A stretch of DNA of 64,000 nt from AP-15 sp963700185 (GCA_963700185.1 CAVOWP010000031.1:434001-498000); one strand, 5' to 3'. Numbered from the stretch's first letter, positions 25,807-34,876 are shown. Made by a program: numbers and translations. The notes: generated by a model from the sequence alone, not told the origin.

Positions 25807-27261
25807 ATGGGGCTGTTCGGCATCCTGCTTGGCCTAGCGCTGCTCGTCTGGCTCGCGTATCGCGGCTGGAGCATCCTGCTGCTCGCCCCCGGGGCGGCGC
25901 TTATCGCCGCCGCGTTCGCCGGAGGGCCAATTCTCGCCTACTGGACGCAAACTTTCATGGACAGCGGGTCGCGATTTGTCGCGCAATTTTTTCCGTTGTT
26001 CCTGCTTGGGGCCCTGTTTGGCAAGCTGATGGAGGACAGTGGTTCCGTCGCGGCGATTGCCGATTTCATGACGAAACAGCTAGGACCGCAGCGCACGATG
26101 CTCACCGTCGTACTGGCCGGCGCCTTGGTCACTTACGGCGGCGTCAGCCTGTTTGTCGCGTTCTTTGTGCTCGCCCCGATGGCGCAGGCCCTGTTCCGCA
26201 CCGCGGGAATTCCCAATCGGTTGATGCCAGCGGCGATCGCCTTGGGAACATCCACATTTACGATGTCGGCGCTGCCGGGAACCCCGGCGATCCAGAACGC
26301 CATTCCGATGCCGTTCTTCGGCACGACGCCGCTGGCGGCGCCCGGTCTCGGCATCATTGCTTCCGCGATCATGCTTGCTTTCGGCCTTTGGTGGCTGGGA
26401 CGCGCCGAGAATGCGGCCCGGCGCAAGGGCGAGGGCTCTGGCTTGGCCTCTCGGGTTCCCGTCGATGAAGCTGCCGAAGACGAAACCGTCCGCCAGCGCG
26501 CCACCACCGCGCGCGAATTCGATCCCCCGGAAGTCCATCACGGCCGCCCGAGCCGCGAGGCGCCCCCGATCGTCCTGGCGGCGTTGCCGCTCCTGGTGGT
26601 TGTGAGCGTCAACGTGCTGATGTCCCTGGTCATTCTGCCAAACCTCGATGTTTCGTTCCTCGCCGAAGCGCGGTTTGGCGCGACCTCGCTCTCTGCCGTC
26701 GGCGGCGTGTGGGCGGTGGTGACCGCTCTTGCCGCAGCGATCGTAACTGTCGTTGCTGCCAACCGCCGGCGCTTGCCGGGTCTGCGCGAGACCATGGATG
26801 CCGGCGCCAACGCATCGGTGCTGCCGGTGCTCAGTGTCGCCAGCCTCGTCGGCTTTGGCGCGGTGGTCGCCGCGGTACCCGCATTTGCCATCGTGCGCGA
26901 CTGGGTGCTGTCGATCGGCGGAGGCCCTCTCGTCTCGCTGGCCGTGGCAACCAATTTGCTCTCCGCTCTGACCGGCTCCGCCTCGGGCGGGTTGACGATT
27001 GCGCTCGACGCATTGGGCGCGACGTACATGCGCCTTGCTGCCGCGCACGGCATCGATCCGGCGTTGTTGCATCGCATCGCCGTAATGAGCGCGGGAACGC
27101 TCGACAGCCTGCCGCAGAACGGGGCCGTCGTGACCTTGCTAGCGGTCTGCGGGTCGACGCACCGCGAAAGTTACTTTGGCATTGTCATGGCCGCCATTGT
27201 CGGCCCGATCCTCGCGCTTGCAGCGGTGATAGCGCTCGGATCGTGGGTCGGTTCGTTCTGA
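25807..27261 (+). CDS. GntP family permease
   Basis: 484 residues, about 12 to 14 hydrophobic segments. The conserved GLSG-like regions appear as VTYGGVSLFVAFFVLAPMAQ, ALGTSTFTMSALPGTPAIQN and TGSASGGLTIALDAL. The central loop (residues about 200-250) is hydrophilic. GntP transporters move gluconate or other organic acids; some carry D-3-hydroxybutyrate, which would fit the patatin partner and bdhA nearby, but this is inference. Operon with the patatin at 24759. Confidence 0.87.
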   Translation: MGLFGILLGLALLVWLAYRGWSILLLAPGAALIAAAFAGGPILAYWTQTFMDSGSRFVAQFFPLFLLGALFGKLMEDSGSVAAIADFMTKQLGPQRTMLTVVLAGALVTYGGVSLFVAFFVLAPMAQALFRTAGIPNRLMPAAIALGTSTFTMSALPGTPAIQNAIPMPFFGTTPLAAPGLGIIASAIMLAFGLWWLGRAENAARRKGEGSGLASRVPVDEAAEDETVRQRATTAREFDPPEVHHGRPSREAPPIVLAALPLLVVVSVNVLMSLVILPNLDVSFLAEARFGATSLSAVGGVWAVVTALAAAIVTVVAANRRRLPGLRETMDAGANASVLPVLSVASLVGFGAVVAAVPAFAIVRDWVLSIGGGPLVSLAVATNLLSALTGSASGGLTIALDALGATYMRLAAAHGIDPALLHRIAVMSAGTLDSLPQNGAVVTLLAVCGSTHRESYFGIVMAAIVGPILALAAVIALGSWVGSF

Positions 27262-27314
27262 GGTTCGCAGCTCGGTTGCGATGGTTTTGGTTACGTCTTA
27301 CGGAAAGGGGAAAC

Positions 27315-27704
27315 ATGACGTTCAAGGGACGGATCGCGGCGGCGACACTGGTACTGCTCGCACCAAGTGCCGCGCACGCCGCAACAGAAGCAAATTTCGA
27401 CGGCAAGTCAACGGGCGATCTGGTCGAGCTTTGCAGCGCAACGCCCGACAACGGGGTGGGGACGGCGGCCCTCAACTTTTGCGAAGGCTATATGCAGGGT
27501 GCGGTCACGGTAGAGATGCTGAACATGGCCGCTTTTCGCGGACCAAAGCTGTTCTGCCTGCCAAATCCACCGCCGACGCGAACGCAGGCGATGGGCGAAT
27601 TCGTCGATTGGGCGCGGGCCGCGCCGGATCGCATGACCCAAACGGTCACCGACGGGTTGTTCCGGTTTCTGAGCGAACGCTATCCGTGCCCGTCATCGCA
27701 CTGA
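27315..27704 (+). CDS. Rap1a/Tai-like small exported protein
   Basis: 129 residues from ATG 27315 (GGAAAGGGGAAAC upstream), with a signal peptide (AAATLVLLAPSAAHA). TGDLVELCSATP, ALNFCEGYMQGAV, then LFCLP, and VTDGLFRFLSERYPCPSS form the four-cysteine pattern of the Rap1a/Tai family, known as immunity proteins against Ssp1/Tae amidases. No cognate effector or type VI gene is present, so it may be a domesticated relative with another role. Confidence 0.7.
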   Translation: MTFKGRIAAATLVLLAPSAAHAATEANFDGKSTGDLVELCSATPDNGVGTAALNFCEGYMQGAVTVEMLNMAAFRGPKLFCLPNPPPTRTQAMGEFVDWARAAPDRMTQTVTDGLFRFLSERYPCPSSH

Positions 27705-27722
27705 CCTCATCCGGGGGATATC

Positions 27723-27989
27723 ATGAAAAGGTATTTGATACTCGCTGCTCTCACTTTGCCGGTGATCGCCTGCGCCGACATGACACCAACTCAGCAACGC
27801 GCGCTTAGCGGCACGGCCATCGGCGCCGGCGGCGGCGCGGTAATTGGCGCGATCGCCGGCAACGCCGGGCTCGGCGCCGGCATCGGCGCCGGTGCGGGCC
27901 TGCTCGGCGGGCTGCTCGTCGATCAAAGCCGACGCTCTCAAGACACAGCCTTTCAACAGGGATACGCGGCCGGACGGCAACGACAGTAA
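27723..27989 (+). CDS. Glycine-zipper small lipoprotein
   Basis: 88 residues. MKRYLILAALTLPVIACAD is a lipoprotein-like signal. The middle is a Gly/Ala-rich zipper (GTAIGAGGGAVIGAIAGNAG), and the end is hydrophilic (FQQGYAAGRQRQ). YMGG/OmpA-like glycine-zipper proteins sit in the envelope; function unknown. It follows the Rap1a-like gene by 18 bases. Confidence 0.75.
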   Translation: MKRYLILAALTLPVIACADMTPTQQRALSGTAIGAGGGAVIGAIAGNAGLGAGIGAGAGLLGGLLVDQSRRSQDTAFQQGYAAGRQRQ

Positions 27990-28583
27990 CGGCGGAGGCC
28001 GACTGTTGGCTGGAGAACCCGCTTCCGACGGAAGCGCAGATCTCAGCTATTGCACCGACCGCGATCGACGGCCGCGTGCATTTCCGATCCGCCTTCATTT
28101 CGGCCGCTAAACCGTAGCGTCATCGCCGATCTTCGGCCGCAGCAGCCGGATCGCGTACTTTAGCGCCACCTCCCGGACGCCCAAACCCAACGACGGCCAT
28201 TCCATTGCCAGCGACCTCGCGACCAATGCCAGCGGTGGGGTCCAGGTGGACGCGGCGGGCGGACCTGGTGACGTGGTGGTGGCATTGGCGGTCGGCTGCA
28301 CGGCGGGGGTGCGTCGTGGGGCGATGGCGCCGCCGGGACACCACCTAAAAGGCCGCCCTCCAGGGGTTCCTGAAGGAGTTACAGGGTCGGGCAACGCATC
28401 ATAGACCGGACAGGCCATAGCGGCGGCTAACATCCTTCTTCGATTCTGCATCGCAACACCGATGAACTCCACACGCGCGACCGGCTCTAACTACCTTGAG
28501 ACCGACCCTTACCCCGATCGTTCAGTCGCAGGCGGCATTGTAAACCTTCGTCGCGGCCGAAGCGGGTCGAATTGACTCCCGGC
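27990..28583. other. Gap without a supported gene
   Basis: A minus-strand open frame at 28107-28472 is Pro/Ala/Arg-rich with no recognisable motif and no convincing ribosome site, so I do not call it. No repeat or RNA was recognised. Confidence 0.4.
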
Positions 28584-30164
28584 TCAGGCCGGCCTGGTGA
28601 AGCCGATATCGTCGTCGATCACCGCGCCAGGCCCGACCGGTACCCTTCCCGGATTGGGCAGGTTGAGCTTCCGGAAGGCGATCTTGTCGCGCGACACCTT
28701 GCGCAGGAAATCCGCGAAGACCTCGATCGTCAGCTGCTCGCCGGGACAGCGCCGGTAGCCAAAGCCGAACGGCGCGAACCCGGCATAGTCGCAGACCGGC
28801 AGCGGCTTGCCGTCGGCCACGCCGAACACCGTGCCGAACCCGCTGTTGGTCAGCCCGGCCTTGCGACCGTCGCTGACCGGCAATGTCGTAATGTCGAAGG
28901 GGCAGCGGGCAAAGCCGATCTGCCGGCATTTGTCTTCGTCGATCTGGGCGCTGGTCGGCACGCTTCGGTAGCGACCGGGGTCGAATTGCTGCGGGTTTTT
29001 CCAGTGTCGGGGGTCGAAGCTGGTGGAAGTGTGCGGAGTGATCATGAAGCCGTGCCGCTCGTAGGGTAGTCCGAACCTCACAATCGGCGATTGGCTATCG
29101 CCGTAGTTATCGCCAGCTTGCGATTGCCGAGTATCCGCCAATGCAGAGAGGCTGCCGCCATTGGGCGAAATCGTGCGAAACAGTTCCATCACGAGCAGCT
29201 CGAGCGGCGTGTAGGGACCGCCATTTGCGTTGTCATAGTCGCCGCTCATAATCTTCTCGACTGACGCGCGCACTTCGGGGGTACCGCCGTCCTGGCTCAG
29301 TCGCGACATGATGCCGAATATCGTGTTGCCCCACTGGCTGAGGGCCACGAAATTGTGGAAGCACTCGAAGACCACGTCCTTCTTGCTGAAGTGCTCGCCG
29401 TTGCCGGCATTCTTTAGCCAGTACCAAGCAAAAGTCTTCTCGGGATGAGCAATGCGCCCATTTGCGATGTCGTCGAGCCGCTCGTTGATCCACGTCTTGA
29501 GGAAGGGGAGCAGCGAGCGAACCGCCATGTAGTTCTCGTACACGATCGGGAGCGTCGGATCTCGGAACGCGAGAACGGTATTGAAGCTCTCGCCGACCAC
29601 CCGCACCTGCGGCGGAATTGCGTCGGCTTTCACCCCGAGATGCAAATCCCAGTAGATGTTGAAATAGTAGTCGAGGTAATGTCGCATGAACGGCTTATTG
29701 GCGAAGTGCGGATCGAGCAACTGGTCGAAGAAGGCGACGACCTTCTCGCCGTACATCGGACGGTAGAGGTCTGGTGTTACTGCCGACATGTAGATCCGCT
29801 TGCGGAGATTGTTGTCGCCGCGCTCTTCGAGGCCTTGCAGGAACACGGTCACACCTTCCGCCGGGGTCGGCTTCCAGCCTTCGTAGATTAACCCCCAGAG
29901 GTCGAAGGGCAGCGCGTTCTCCTTCGTAAGAGTGACGTCGATCATCGGCAGTGCCGGTCGCTCGCCTTCGTAGATGCTGGTCAGAAAGAACGGAACCACC
30001 GCGTTCTCGACATAGGTTCGGTCGAAATTGCTGGGTATCGAAGCGCGGAACCGCTCGAGCGCGACGACCAAATCAGGGGGCGCATCGGCCGCCTGAGCAC
30101 GGTTATGCAAGAGCGCCGCCGCCGCGGCTGTCGCGCCACCCAACAGCACTTCTCGTCTCTGCAT
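28584..30164 (-). CDS. Cytochrome P450 with Tat signal peptide
   Basis: 526 residues from ATG 30164 (GGGGAG upstream). The haem ligand motif FGFGYRRCPGEQL is near residue 480, an ExxR-type ELFR lies in the K-helix region (LVMELFRTISP), and HWKNPQQFDPGRY matches the PERF region. The N-terminus MQRREVLLGGATAAAAALLH to RAQA is a plausible twin-arginine signal, unusual for a P450, since bacterial P450s are normally cytosolic. The N-terminal half is divergent (Tyr-rich around LDYYFNIYWDLHLG). Substrate and electron donor unknown; it stands alone. Confidence 0.75.
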   Translation of the reverse strand: MQRREVLLGGATAAAAALLHNRAQAADAPPDLVVALERFRASIPSNFDRTYVENAVVPFFLTSIYEGERPALPMIDVTLTKENALPFDLWGLIYEGWKPTPAEGVTVFLQGLEERGDNNLRKRIYMSAVTPDLYRPMYGEKVVAFFDQLLDPHFANKPFMRHYLDYYFNIYWDLHLGVKADAIPPQVRVVGESFNTVLAFRDPTLPIVYENYMAVRSLLPFLKTWINERLDDIANGRIAHPEKTFAWYWLKNAGNGEHFSKKDVVFECFHNFVALSQWGNTIFGIMSRLSQDGGTPEVRASVEKIMSGDYDNANGGPYTPLELLVMELFRTISPNGGSLSALADTRQSQAGDNYGDSQSPIVRFGLPYERHGFMITPHTSTSFDPRHWKNPQQFDPGRYRSVPTSAQIDEDKCRQIGFARCPFDITTLPVSDGRKAGLTNSGFGTVFGVADGKPLPVCDYAGFAPFGFGYRRCPGEQLTIEVFADFLRKVSRDKIAFRKLNLPNPGRVPVGPGAVIDDDIGFTRPA

Positions 30165-30492
30165 CACAACTCCCCCCATATCCGAATGCTCAGCAGATCA
30201 CAGATTAACCGACATTCCACGGATGCCCGAGAATCTTGCGGCGACTACGGCGCGGAAGCAGCCGATGCAAATCGCCGGCTTACTACGCCGGTCTCGGTGT
30301 TTCATGGGAGAATCAATATGAGCTTTGGAGCCGGCTACACAATCTAAAGTAGATGATCCTCAATCGCCGTATCCCAATCTATATTCAGTTGCGAACTCGC
30401 TCTTACACCGATAACATGCTCATATGCTACCCTTGCCACTGTGGTTTTGTGGCTGAAATGTATCTTTGAACCTGGACAGGGAGGACTACACC

Positions 30493-30915
30493 GTGAAGCA
30501 TCTTTTGAACGGCGTCGCGGTTGTTGCCGCGCTCGCAATTGCTGCGCCAGTGTGGGCCCAAAACCCAAGTGGCGGAAACTCGATGGGAACGCCGGGCCCG
30601 AACCCGGGCGGGCCCGGGCTGACGCCCTACAGCGGTGGCGCATCGCCGGCTCTGGCCCCCGCGGCAGCGCCCCCAAGCCAGATGAACCGGATGCCCGCCG
30701 GAGGGAGGGCGACCTCGGATAGGGGCGTGGGAACGGGCTCCGAGACGCGCGCTCATCACCGGCGCCATGCCGTCCAGACGGCGAGGAATCCGTCCGCCGA
30801 TAATAGCGCTGACCGGCTCAACCAACAGGAACTCTCCACATTACCGGCCGCCAATCCAACCACGACGAACCGGATGCCCGCCGGCGGGAGGGCGACGTCG
30901 GGGACCGACCGGTGA
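30493..30915 (+). CDS. Small exported Pro/Gly-rich protein with NRMPAGGRATS repeats
   Basis: 140 residues from GTG 30493; GGGAGG lies eleven bases upstream. Signal peptide VKHLLNGVAVVAALAIAAPV ends at WAQ. The mature part is low complexity and carries NRMPAGGRATS twice, around residues 66 and 127. No known domain. Likely periplasmic or secreted. Confidence 0.6.
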   Translation: MKHLLNGVAVVAALAIAAPVWAQNPSGGNSMGTPGPNPGGPGLTPYSGGASPALAPAAAPPSQMNRMPAGGRATSDRGVGTGSETRAHHRRHAVQTARNPSADNSADRLNQQELSTLPAANPTTTNRMPAGGRATSGTDR

Positions 30916-30989
30916 GTGCCGTCCTGATCGAACACCCCGGCTAACGAAACAGCGTGGCGTGGTCGGCGGTGCTTGAAAAGGGTGCCGCC

Positions 30990-31485
30990 GGCATCCGTCC
31001 GCGAAGAAAGGCCACCGCCGCAGGTTGCGCAAGCGGATGGTCGCCGCCGGAGCCGAGGGGTTGCCCGATTTCCAGCTCTTAGAAACGCTGCTGTTCGCCG
31101 CCAACCCGCAAGGCGATGTGAAACCGGCGGCAAGTCGCTCCTCGCCCATTTCGGCGGATTTGGCAAAGTGATGAGCGCCGACCCCGAGGCGCTGTCCAAA
31201 GCCGGGCTCGGCCTTGCCGCATCGCCGCAATCAAATCGGCGCGCGAGGCGGCCCTGCGGCTGATGCGCTTCGAATTGCAGGAACAGCCGGTCGCTCGATC
31301 TCGGCGCCGCGGCACTAATCCTGGTGCACAACCACCCCTCGGGCGACCCGACCCCGTCCAAGGCCGACATCGCCGTCACCCAGGACATCAAAAAAGCCGC
31401 GGCCCCGCTCGGCGTGGTACTGCACGACCACGTGATCATCGGGCGCAATGGCCATACCAGCCTGCGCGACCTCGGGCTGATCTAG
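30990..31485 (+). pseudogene. Decayed second copy of radC
   Basis: Sequence from about 31011 parallels the radC at 19625-20590: RLRKRMVAAGAEGLPDFQLL, LLFAANPQGDVKPAA, then the JAMM region HNHPSGDPTPSKADI and GRNGHTSLRDLGLI to the stop at 31485. Frameshifts occur around 31125 and 31210. About 180 bases, matching roughly 20219-20397 of the intact gene, are deleted at CAGCCGG. The extra N-terminal domain is missing. Confidence 0.85.
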
Positions 31486-31792
31486 CGTTGCGATCCATTC
31501 AGACGCTTCATTGGTGGCTGGCGGACCAACTGCCACCAAAAAACTCGCCACACCGGCGAAGGCCGGTGCCCATCGCGGAAATGGGTCCCGGCCCCCGCCG
31601 GGAAGACGAAGGAGGGAGACGCGGCATTGAATCATCTAAATGCGTCCGAGCACTAGTGTTGCGGTCCGCGACTTTTCTTGGGCGTGCCGCGGTTCTGAGC
31701 AAAGCGTGACCGCCCCTATTACGACCGGCTATATCACTCAGCTGAACGAAATGACCGCCGCCGTGCGGCGCATGCTCGAGAGGAGGAAAGCC

Positions 31793-32503
31793 GTGAAACT
31801 CATACCTGAGCAGATCCGGCAATTCGAGGAGGAGGGATATTTCTTCCTGCCCGGCTGCTTCTCCGACGAGGAAGTCGCGGTCCTGCGCAATGAGGCCGAG
31901 GGGATCTATAAATCAAATCGCCAGGAGGTATGGCGGGAGAAGACCGGCGCGCCGCGGACCGCTTTTGCCGCGCACACCTACAACGAGGCGTTTCGCCTGC
32001 TAGGGGCGCATCCGCGGCTGGTCGAGCCGCTGGAGCAGATCTTCGGCGAAGGGGTCTACACCCACCAGTTCAAGATCAACGCGAAGGCGGCCTTCGAGGG
32101 CGATGTCTGGCAGTGGCACCAGGATTACGGCACCTGGGCGCGCGACGACGGCATGCCCGAACCGCGAGCAATGAACATCGCCGTGTTCATGGACGAGGTG
32201 ATGGCGATCAACGGCCCATTGATGCTGATCCCGAAGAGCCATAAGCACGGTACCCTGGCGGCCGAACACGATGTCACGACGACGTCCTATCCTCTGTGGA
32301 CGCTCGACAAGGAAACCGTGACCAAGCTGGCACAGGAAGGCGGCATCGTCGCGCCGACCGGGAAGCCCGGCTCGGTGCTGATGTTCCACGGCAATCTGGT
32401 GCACGGCTCGGCGCCCAACATCACGCCTTATCCGCGCCGCATCGTGTACCTGACGCTCTGCGCGGTATCGAACATCGGGACTTCACGCCGATCCAACCGG
32501 TAG
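31793..32503 (+). CDS. Phytanoyl-CoA dioxygenase family protein, C-terminus damaged
   Basis: 236 residues from GTG 31793 after AGGAGG. It is an Fe(II)/2-oxoglutarate oxygenase of the PhyH type: the metal motif HQD in WQWHQDYGTWARDDG, the partner His in MFHGNLVHGSAPN, and NGPLMLIPKSHKHG. The frame ends abnormally (AVSNIGTSRRSNR); another frame continues HRDFTPIQPVADDALLNY, the usual family C-terminus. Roughly 40 bases that would encode the joining segment seem deleted. The catalytic core is complete, so activity is uncertain. Confidence 0.78.
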   Translation: MKLIPEQIRQFEEEGYFFLPGCFSDEEVAVLRNEAEGIYKSNRQEVWREKTGAPRTAFAAHTYNEAFRLLGAHPRLVEPLEQIFGEGVYTHQFKINAKAAFEGDVWQWHQDYGTWARDDGMPEPRAMNIAVFMDEVMAINGPLMLIPKSHKHGTLAAEHDVTTTSYPLWTLDKETVTKLAQEGGIVAPTGKPGSVLMFHGNLVHGSAPNITPYPRRIVYLTLCAVSNIGTSRRSNR

Positions 32504-32537
32504 CGGACGACGCGCTCCTGAACTACACCCGCCGCTA

Positions 32538-32678
32538 TTACAAGAGAGCGGCCGTCTCTTTTACCTCCACCAACGCGAAAAGCCCGAGTGACCCCTCGGG
32601 ATGGTCAAAGAACAGATCGACATCGGAATCTTCACCTGCCCCGTCTCGCGTCGTCGAGCCGAACAGGTAGAGATGCAT
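32538..32678 (-). pseudogene. MNT-type nucleotidyltransferase remnant
   Basis: The minus strand reads MHLYLFGSTTRDGAGEDSDV then DLFFDHPEGSLGLFALVEVK before a stop at 32538. GS followed ten residues later by DxD is the active site of minimal nucleotidyltransferases (MntA antitoxin type). The C-terminal half and any HEPN partner are absent, so it is a relic. Confidence 0.6.
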
Positions 32679-32728
32679 CTTCGATTGCAGCACCTTTAGG
32701 ATGTAAGCGTTCTGGTATACACCCGTTT

Positions 32729-32763
32729 TGGTCGCTGCAACGGCAGGACTTGAACCTGCGACC
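32729..32763 (-). other. tRNA 3'-half-like sequence
   Basis: On the minus strand, GGTCGCAGGTTCAAGTCCTG followed by CCGTTGCAGCGACCA resembles a T-arm (GCAGG loop CCTGC) and acceptor end with CCA. No matching D-arm, anticodon arm or 5' acceptor strand was found, so it is not a working tRNA. It may mark an old integration site. Confidence 0.35.
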
Positions 32764-32821
32764 TTCCTGCCCATACTGGACATTCCCCTTTAGACACTAG
32801 CACCGTAGACGGGTCTCTCTC

Positions 32822-33067
32822 ATGGTCGCCAAGAAAGCTCCAGCAGCATCGCCGAAACGTGATCGCTACGGGCACACCCTTGGGGAAATCCGGAGAGAGG
32901 TCGATGCAGCTGTGAAATCTACAAAGGGGACGCGCGGGCCGTTGTCCGGCATCTATCGAGAGGTTGGGCCACGAGGCAGCGTCTCTGACGCCACCTCGAC
33001 GCAGGGCAATTCCATACGACGGGGCGAGTTCACCCGTGACAGAAGCAAAGGGCCGCCCCGTTCCTAA
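32822..33067 (+). CDS. Small basic hypothetical protein
   Basis: 81 residues, rich in Lys, Arg and Ser (DRYGHTLGEIRREVDAAVKS). The ribosome site is weak. No domain recognised. It lies between the tRNA-like fragment and an AT-rich islet, hence probably accessory DNA. Confidence 0.35.
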   Translation: MVAKKAPAASPKRDRYGHTLGEIRREVDAAVKSTKGTRGPLSGIYREVGPRGSVSDATSTQGNSIRRGEFTRDRSKGPPRS

Positions 33068-33085
33068 CCGAACTGGGGAGACCAA

Positions 33086-33680
33086 TTGCCAGTCGTTTTT
33101 CCTCTTAAAAGTTCAGACGACGTATTTCGCTACTATGTTGAGAAATTTGGTCTTGATGGCGACGGGGATATTCACGCTATTGCGTTGTTCACATATGCTC
33201 TTGTAGAGAGCGCACGTGTTGAATTTATAGACTACTCGATAGCCACTCTTCAGAAAAACACCAACACCGCAAGACATCGAAGATTGGTACGCGGAGAAAC
33301 CCCCAGCGTACTTTGATCAACTGTCTGACCGTGGTTTAACATGGTACGCAGGATTCGCTCGAAATTTGTTAGAAGACGAATTTGAAGAGCACGCAAAAGC
33401 TGCTGTTCGCGAAACTCTTGGCACGAGTTTCGACAATGTAACAACTAAAATAGATTCCATTCCAAACACCCTTCGTTCCGAAACAGCTAGTATCTCAGGC
33501 CACCTAAAATGGTTACGTCATTTCTGGATCGGGTTTTGGGCCGGCGTGGCATCGAATGTGGTCTTTACTGTGTTAATTGTTATTTTTGTGTTTGCTATAG
33601 ATCGTGATTTCTCATTCATTGGATGGGCCAAAGGTCTCATTCATCCTTCCACCTCGTCTGTTACCACCCCGATGAAATAA
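33086..33680 (+). pseudogene. Frameshifted C-terminally anchored membrane protein in an AT-rich islet
   Basis: Two frames join: LKSSDDVFRYYVEKFGLDGD to SIATLQKNTNT (from TTG 33086), then QDIEDWYAEKPPAYFDQL onward to 33680. The second part ends with a hydrophobic segment (FWIGFWAGVASNVVFTVLIV). A single-base shift near 33268 separates them. No family recognised. Codon use is AT-rich compared with all surrounding genes, a sign of recent transfer. Confidence 0.5.
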
Positions 33681-33871
33681 CTCGGGAGACTGTAAGACAA
33701 AAGAGCGTTTTCCAGAACACTGCAGATGCGACAGAAATCGAGATTGTGGGCGGCAGTTCTCGGCGGGGAGTTGACAAAATAGACAATCATATAATTGCTA
33801 TATTCGCGCCGTACTCTCCTGGGCATCGGCACCCGTGAGCGGGTGCGAGATTGTGGTTGAAGGAGTTGCCG

Positions 33872-34062
33872 ATGCCTGATCTCGACCAGATAAAACAGGG
33901 GGAACAGGGAGCGCGGGACCGGCGCGGGCGGTTTCCCAAGGGCAGGTGGGGCAATCCCGCCGGTCGGCCGCGCGGCGCCGCGACCACGTCAACCGCGCTC
34001 CCCGGCTGTCGCTCGCCGGCGAGGGCGAGGCGCCGACCTGCAAAGCCGTCGAGCCCTGTTAG
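33872..34062 (+). pseudogene. DUF5681-type fragment
   Basis: ATG after AAGGAG starts MPDLDQIKQGEQGARDRRGR followed by FPKGRWGNPAGRPRG, the signature of DUF5681 proteins linked to phages and mobile elements. In another frame it continues LSLAGEGEAPTCKAVE to TAG at 34062, matching the family's LLAGEGEAL segment. Truncated and frameshifted. Confidence 0.55.
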
Positions 34063-34087
34063 TCGCGACGGCAACACCAACCGCGAA

Positions 34088-34579
34088 ATGAAACACCCGA
34101 CGTATGAGCACCGCGGCGGCTGTCATTGCGGCAATCTCGCCCTGCGCTTGCATTTGTCCCAGGCGCCCGAGGACACGCCGCTGCGCGCTTGCGGCTGTTC
34201 ATTCTGCCGGGCCCACAACACCCGCACGGCCAGCGATCCGCGCGGGTCGGTCGAGATTTGGGCCGAAGACTGGTCGCTCGTCGAGCCCTATCGCTTTGGC
34301 TCGGGCACTGCCGAGTTCCTGATTTGCCGGCGTTGCGGCGTGTATATCGGCGCTGTCTGTGAGACGACGGCCGGCACCCGCGCCGTCATCAACACCAACT
34401 GTCTCGACGACCGGGCCGCCTTTATCCGGCAGCCCTCCCCGGTGGATCACTACGGGGAGACGATCCAAGACCGGCTAGCCCGCCGCGCCGCCAATTGGAC
34501 GCCTGCGAATATCCGCTGTAGAGAAGAATGCACTCAGGCCCTTCCGGGATCGAGCGCCTTAGAGCCCGACCCAAAATGA
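34088..34579 (+). CDS. GFA family (glutathione-dependent formaldehyde-activating-like) zinc protein
   Basis: 163 residues from ATG 34088. HRGGCHCGNLALRL, then CGCSFCRAHN and FLICRRCGVYIGA supply the zinc-binding cysteines of the CENP-V/GFA fold. Members are often small-molecule thiol-dependent lyases; the substrate is unknown. The frame is open upstream into the DUF5681 fragment, which I regard as unrelated. Confidence 0.85.
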   Translation: MKHPTYEHRGGCHCGNLALRLHLSQAPEDTPLRACGCSFCRAHNTRTASDPRGSVEIWAEDWSLVEPYRFGSGTAEFLICRRCGVYIGAVCETTAGTRAVINTNCLDDRAAFIRQPSPVDHYGETIQDRLARRAANWTPANIRCREECTQALPGSSALEPDPK

Positions 34580-34605
34580 ATCCTCTCGTCACAATGGGTT
34601 TTATC

Positions 34606-34706
34606 GTCACCCCCGCGAAAGCGGGGGTCCAGAGCCTGCCCCTGGCCCGAATAGGGGCAGCCGCTGCGGCCTTCCCGCCCTGGATTCCCGCTTTCGCGGG
34701 AATGAC
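34606..34706. repeat. REP-like palindromic intergenic repeat, copy 2
   Basis: GTCACCCCCGCGAAAGCGGG ... CTGGATTCCCGCTTTCGCGG plus GAATGAC. Same element as 15955-16059, with a variable centre. The surrounding 34580-34876 has no gene. Confidence 0.8.
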
Positions 34707-34876
34707 GAGAAGGAGGGGCAACTCGTTGAGATTTCTGAATTCATTCTTGACGGCCTCTTAGAGAGAGGTCAACAAAGTTTGGCCCGAGTTGGTACCGCCG
34801 CGGCTGCCCTCCAATCTTCCTTGAGGCCCCATATGTATGGTCTGAAATCGGCGAAACGATCCGTCAAGGACCCGTA

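Noticed and set aside
28107..28472. Minus-strand open frame upstream of the P450 region
   Set aside because: Pro/Thr-rich, no ribosome site or family resemblance; left as gap.
32729..32820. Complete tRNA gene
   Set aside because: T-arm and acceptor-like 3' end are visible, but no D-arm, anticodon stem or matching 5' acceptor strand could be folded.
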